This document shows, piece by piece, positions 60,031-64,000 of a DNA stretch of 64,000 bases; the first letter of the stretch is position 1, and each line of letters starts with the position of its first letter. Made by a program: the position numbers and the translations under genes. A model generated the notes under the pieces. It was not told where the DNA came from. It did no database searches and saw only the letters and a list, made by a program, of their open reading frames with translations. Origin of the DNA: JALOLV01 sp046295175 (GTDB lineage Bacteria > Bacteroidota > Bacteroidia > Cytophagales > Spirosomataceae); NCBI GenBank assembly GCA_046295175.1, contig JBKBNY010000005.1:62001-126000 (forward strand), written 5' to 3'.

Positions 60031-63000
60031 TTAAGGTATTTGTTGCCAAACGATGAAGTTTGCCAAGAATCCAGGGTTTTCTGGGTGCATTAATACATTG
60101 AAGAAGATAATATCTACTTCGTTATCTGGCCCTTGGAAAACCGTTTTACCATCCATATTGACATCCGACAAATCGTATCCACGGTGAATGAAATTCGATA
60201 TTGCCTGAGTATTTAGCGGGTTGCTGATGATGGTAAAGAATATCATATCAACATCGTTGTTTGGTCCTTGGAAAATTATCTGGTTATTCATTACGGCATT
60301 TCCTGCCCAAAGCATGGCTTTATTGCCCGATACAAATTGCGGATACTCAGAGCGAGTCAGACCCGAAAGTTTGTAAGCTGGTTGAGCCGCATTGGTCAAA
60401 TCGACGGTGGCAGTTGTAGAACCTACCGTTACTGGGCTGGCACTCATTGCACCTAAGTGGTTACGATGGCGAATCGCTACGAAATAATTACCCGTTGCAA
60501 CACCTGTAAACTGTAATGCCGAAGTACCATCGGTTGGGCTTACAACATCGCCATCTCGCTGAATCAAACCTGCTCGGGTTGCTACTATCTGGTTTGGATT
60601 ACTCGCACTGCGTAACTCGACCAATACCCAATCGACGATTGCGTTGCTGCCCGAAACCGCAAGAATAGACGGAGTAGTTGTTTCACTGCCACTACCGACT
60701 TGAGCGAACCCTGCCGTGGTACTGTATGGATTACTCAACGGAATGAGGTTTTTAACCCTCAAACTATCGTGCATCAGTCCTGCCGATGGCACATAAGGCC
60801 CTTGTAATAAGGCTTTTACTGCCACATTAAAGTTAAGGGCTTGGTTGATAATGATTGGACCCGTTGGACTAATCGAACAACCAATACAAGGAGCCGAACC
60901 TCTTAGAGCAACAGTCATGCCGCCGCCCGAAACAAATGACTGGTTGTAAATAACACCGGTCATTGTTGGGTTTACGGTTATATTAAATACCGTAGAAGCA
61001 TTGCTTGGCAAAACACCCGTAAATACGGCTTTCACGATGTCGTTTCCTTGTGCATCAACCCCGATTTTGTTAATTGTCCAACCTAAACCACTACCCGAAA
61101 CGTATTTCAGACCGAATCTTAGCGTATCAGTAACCGTGATTGTACCGTTTGTGGCTGTTAGGCTACTGGTATTGATAAGTAAGAAACTGAAATTGAAAGG
61201 TGTATTTTGATAATAAGTCAAAGACTGGTTATATGACTCTACCAAACTCAAGTTTGGAATCGTATTAGGGTCAACAATCACCGGAGTCAGTACATTGAGC
61301 GTAAAGCTATTGTTGGTATTATTTGTTTCGCCAATTACAATCGCTGCATTTACAGTTATGCTGAATGTCGAGCCAATTGCCGTATTGTTTGGTCGAATAC
61401 CAATTACCAAAGAAGAGTTTGCCCCTACTGCTAAACCTGTTGTGTTCGGGTGCGTACATGTTACATTCTGTCCAGTTGTTGTACAAGTCCAGCCATTGGT
61501 TGTAAATGTACTCGAAGCCGTACTGAAATTGGCAGGTAATGTAAACGAAACCGATAATTGTCCGTTGGCAATAACATTGCCGATATTCTGAACATTAACC
61601 ACAATATTCGATACCTGATTGGCCATGAATGCTGGCGATGGTGCCGAAATTGTAACAACTAAGTCTGGTGCTGGTGCTGCTACAATAGCTGGTTGAATCA
61701 CATAAACGAAGGTATTGTTGATTGTGATAATCTCGCCAACTACTGGACTAACATTGATGGTGATTGACGGAGTAGTGCCTACCAAAATATTACCAATGGT
61801 TATCGGCACTAAAAGGTTTTGAATACCATTTGTTGGTAATCCACCAGTATTCGGATTCGTACACGTCATCAATTGACCCGAGGTCGTACACGTCCAGCCG
61901 CCTTGAGTGAAAGTAGCTGGTGCAGTTGCTCCACTTGGCAGTGTAACATTTATGGTCAACGAACTATTTGCCGAAAGTGGCCCAACGTTCATTATCGAAA
62001 CTGGCAAATAGTATGTTTGTCCTGCAACGAGTGGTATTGTAAATGGTGTTACATTGACCAATAGGTTCGGAGCTCCGATTCCACTTACAATATTTGTGAA
62101 ATTGTAAATGAAAGGTGTTGTACTATTATTGATATTGATGTAAATCGGAGGTGGAACAATACCTGATAAAGTATTATTCGGCGTAATTGGCACGATTACA
62201 TTGAGAGTGCTTCCCGATGGTAACCCACCAGTGTTTGGATTGGTACACGTAACTGTTTGTCCGACAGTCGTACAACTCCATCCATTACTCGCAAATGTCG
62301 AAGGTGCTGTAACTCCAGCAGGTAATTGAATCGTAGTTGTCAAAGTACCCGTCTGGACTTGAGTACCATTATTTATAAAATTGATTGTAAATAATGACGC
62401 TTGACCAACCGTCAGAGATGGAATTGGTTGAGGAATATTGATTGTAATATTTGCTCCAGCCGAGCCTAAAACGGCGAAACTTGGTGCAAAATAATAAACG
62501 TTATCAATCAAAACACTCTCGTTTAGAACAGGGACAACATTGAATGTAAATGTCGCTGGTACAACATTGACCATCGTGATGGCAGGCGTAACTTGTAAAA
62601 TGATTGGAGATACAGCACCTGCTGCCAAACCACCAATATTGTTGTTTACAAGTGTTATTGTTTGCCCCACGGTTGTACCTGTCCAACTACCCGAAGTAAA
62701 CGAACTTGGAGCAGAGAAGCCAGTAGGTAAAGTAACATTTACAGTCAATGCTCCTACAATCGAAACTGAACTATTATTGATAACAACCAAGTTGAGATTG
62801 GTTGCTTGATTAGCCACAAATACTCCACTCGAAATCAAATAAATGGATAAATTAGGTGCATTGATAGGCGTTACACCGAAGTTTGATGTAAGAGTTGCAA
62901 TGTTATTCAAACCATTTATCTCGTTTGGAGCTAAATTGACGACCGCCACAAACATCGGTGCTGTATTGACAATCGAAGAAGCAGGAGTCACACCAATCAC

Positions 63001-64000
63001 AAAAGAAAGGCTTGCGTTGGTTGCTAATCCTGCACTATTCGGATGAGTCGCTGTCAAGATTCCGTTATTGACGGTAATCGTCCAACCGTTTGATGTACCA
63101 CTCGGAATCGTCAATCCATTTGGCACACCCATTGTAACGGTAAGTGGGCCAGTTGCCGAACCTAAACCAAAGTTGGTAACTGTGATTGTCATATTTGATG
63201 CCTGTCCAACCAAAAGACTTGTAGCTGGTTGACTTATCGAAATCGCCAAATCTGGGATTGCGGGTTGAGTTACAGGTACAAGCACAGTGAGTGTGCCACT
63301 GTTGTTGCTTGTGTTTATTTCTCCGACAATCGCTACTACATTTACATTAATTGTAGGAGTAGAACCAACCAAATTTAGCATCGGACTGATGTTGATATTA
63401 ACAGAAGTCTGTCCGCTTGGAGCTAAACCAGCAGAATTTGGATTGGTACAAGTCAATGTTTGTCCAGTTGTTGTGCAAGACCACATCCCACTTGTAAACG
63501 ATGCTGGAATTGAAATACCAACAGGTAAAGAAACAGTTACCGAAAGCGGAGTATTGATGGCGATTCCGCCACTGTTAATGACATTAACCGTTAAAACGGA
63601 TGTTTGCCCAACAACCAATACCGGATTTGGTTGTAGTATTGTGACTGATAAATCAGATGCAGCTTGAATAAATACGGCGGTTGGCCCAGCCACACAATTA
63701 CTACATGGCGATGAAGGTTGTGGAGTAGCAGAACTCATTCCACCACCCGAAACATACGCAATGTTGGTTGCAGTACCCGACAAAGTAGGATTTACTCTCA
63801 AAGTAAATGTACTCGAATTTGCCGCATTTGCGATGAGTGTGTTCGAGCTTGTACATTGTACAATATCATTGTTTTGGGCATCAACACCGATTTTATTACA
63901 AGTCCAACCCGCACCAGTCGAAGAAACGTATTTCAAACCACTGCGAAGTGTATCTGTTACGGTAATTGTACCCGTGCTATTTGTACCACCAGTATTGACA
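60031..64000 (-). CDS. Giant repeat surface protein (partial; N-terminus outside window)
   Basis: The leftward frame is open from 64000 to the stop at 60031; an apparent start at 63936 is a Leu codon inside a DUF11-like repeat (NTGGTNSTGTITVTDTLR precedes it), so the true start is outside the window. Visible: a DUF11 repeat end (GLKYVSSTGAGWTCNKIGVDA), six CARDB-like Ig repeats of about 130 residues each carrying WTCTT-GQ and NPNTGGL motifs, a second DUF11 repeat, then a C-terminal domain VALVDWVLVELR-like (VDWVLVELRSASNPNQIV; HRNHLGAMS) and two dockerin-like segments (FQGPNNDVDMIFF; DLSDVNMDGKTVFQGPDNE). It is probably a secreted adhesin or surface-layer protein. Confidence 0.85.
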   Translation of the reverse strand, partial: VNTGGTNSTGTITVTDTLRSGLKYVSSTGAGWTCNKIGVDAQNNDIVQCTSSNTLIANAANSSTFTLRVNPTLSGTATNIAYVSGGGMSSATPQPSSPCSNCVAGPTAVFIQAASDLSVTILQPNPVLVVGQTSVLTVNVINSGGIAINTPLSVTVSLPVGISIPASFTSGMWSCTTTGQTLTCTNPNSAGLAPSGQTSVNINISPMLNLVGSTPTINVNVVAIVGEINTSNNSGTLTVLVPVTQPAIPDLAISISQPATSLLVGQASNMTITVTNFGLGSATGPLTVTMGVPNGLTIPSGTSNGWTITVNNGILTATHPNSAGLATNASLSFVIGVTPASSIVNTAPMFVAVVNLAPNEINGLNNIATLTSNFGVTPINAPNLSIYLISSGVFVANQATNLNLVVINNSSVSIVGALTVNVTLPTGFSAPSSFTSGSWTGTTVGQTITLVNNNIGGLAAGAVSPIILQVTPAITMVNVVPATFTFNVVPVLNESVLIDNVYYFAPSFAVLGSAGANITINIPQPIPSLTVGQASLFTINFINNGTQVQTGTLTTTIQLPAGVTAPSTFASNGWSCTTVGQTVTCTNPNTGGLPSGSTLNVIVPITPNNTLSGIVPPPIYININNSTTPFIYNFTNIVSGIGAPNLLVNVTPFTIPLVAGQTYYLPVSIMNVGPLSANSSLTINVTLPSGATAPATFTQGGWTCTTSGQLMTCTNPNTGGLPTNGIQNLLVPITIGNILVGTTPSITINVSPVVGEIITINNTFVYVIQPAIVAAPAPDLVVTISAPSPAFMANQVSNIVVNVQNIGNVIANGQLSVSFTLPANFSTASSTFTTNGWTCTTTGQNVTCTHPNTTGLAVGANSSLVIGIRPNNTAIGSTFSITVNAAIVIGETNNTNNSFTLNVLTPVIVDPNTIPNLSLVESYNQSLTYYQNTPFNFSFLLINTSSLTATNGTITVTDTLRFGLKYVSGSGLGWTINKIGVDAQGNDIVKAVFTGVLPSNASTVFNITVNPTMTGVIYNQSFVSGGGMTVALRGSAPCIGCSISPTGPIIINQALNFNVAVKALLQGPYVPSAGLMHDSLRVKNLIPLSNPYSTTAGFAQVGSGSETTTPSILAVSGSNAIVDWVLVELRSASNPNQIVATRAGLIQRDGDVVSPTDGTSALQFTGVATGNYFVAIRHRNHLGAMSASPVTVGSTTATVDLTNAAQPAYKLSGLTRSEYPQFVSGNKAMLWAGNAVMNNQIIFQGPNNDVDMIFFTIISNPLNTQAISNFIHRGYDLSDVNMDGKTVFQGPDNEVDIIFFNVLMHPENPGFLANFIVWQQIP

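Noticed and set aside
60400..63800. Recurrent DNA words (for example near GTTGTACAAGTCCA) considered as a repeat array
   Set aside because: They are the coding repeats of the giant surface protein, all in one open frame.

Overview
The window is a piece of a Bacteroidota chromosome, most likely order Cytophagales (the genus cannot be settled from sequence alone). The support is TonB-dependent receptors with N-terminal carboxypeptidase-regulatory domains, DUF5686, DUF5916, DUF2723 and type IX secretion (T9SS)-tail proteins, promoters with the Bacteroidota -7 element TAnnTTTG, and almost no Shine-Dalgarno sequences. No rRNA, tRNA, CRISPR array or insertion sequence was found.

Layout. 1-8 kb is housekeeping and accessory: a YhhN membrane protein cut by the window edge, an Uma2 nuclease-fold protein, a membrane M28 peptidase, a secreted hypothetical, a DUF2723 glycosyltransferase, a subclass B1 metallo-beta-lactamase and an EamA transporter. 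8-25.5 kb is dominated by a probable zinc-starvation locus: a CobW/ZigA GTPase, then a leftward operon (MerC-domain protein, His-rich lipoprotein, DUF3299-like protein) divergent from a TonB receptor that is followed by two DUF3526 ABC permeases and an ABC ATPase. The palindrome TGCAA-N5-TTGCA occurs at four promoters (8.05, 10.6, 24.8 and 25.5 kb). One of these drives no gene, only a ~70-nt stretch ending in a terminator (candidate small RNA); another drives a lipoprotein. A VapBC toxin-antitoxin module lies between 77-bp direct repeats inside the ABC operon. VanX-like dipeptidase, DUF5916, LolA-like and sortilin-like beta-propeller genes follow.

26.8-45.4 kb looks like a visibly AT-richer acquired region. 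It holds decayed restriction-modification genes (a methylase with an in-frame stop, an intact HARE-HTH/Mrr/RAMA-type endonuclease, an N-terminally truncated N6-adenine methylase), a duplicated HxlR-CPBP-cupin module whose two copies have decayed reciprocally, an ABC ATPase with a permease/M1-aminopeptidase fusion, and many small single-gene units (AraC, VOC, TfoX-N, alpha/beta hydrolase). Several units are separated by attC-like imperfect inverted repeats. No integrase is in the window.

45.5-64 kb returns to core-like genes: a DUF5686 outer-membrane protein, a DEAD-box helicase with a long, terminator-containing leader, a thioredoxin-fold protein without cysteines, gluconeogenic pckA and fbp, a POT peptide transporter, cysM, a TlpA-like thiol protein, a T9SS-tail protein and a very large repeat surface protein that runs off the right edge.
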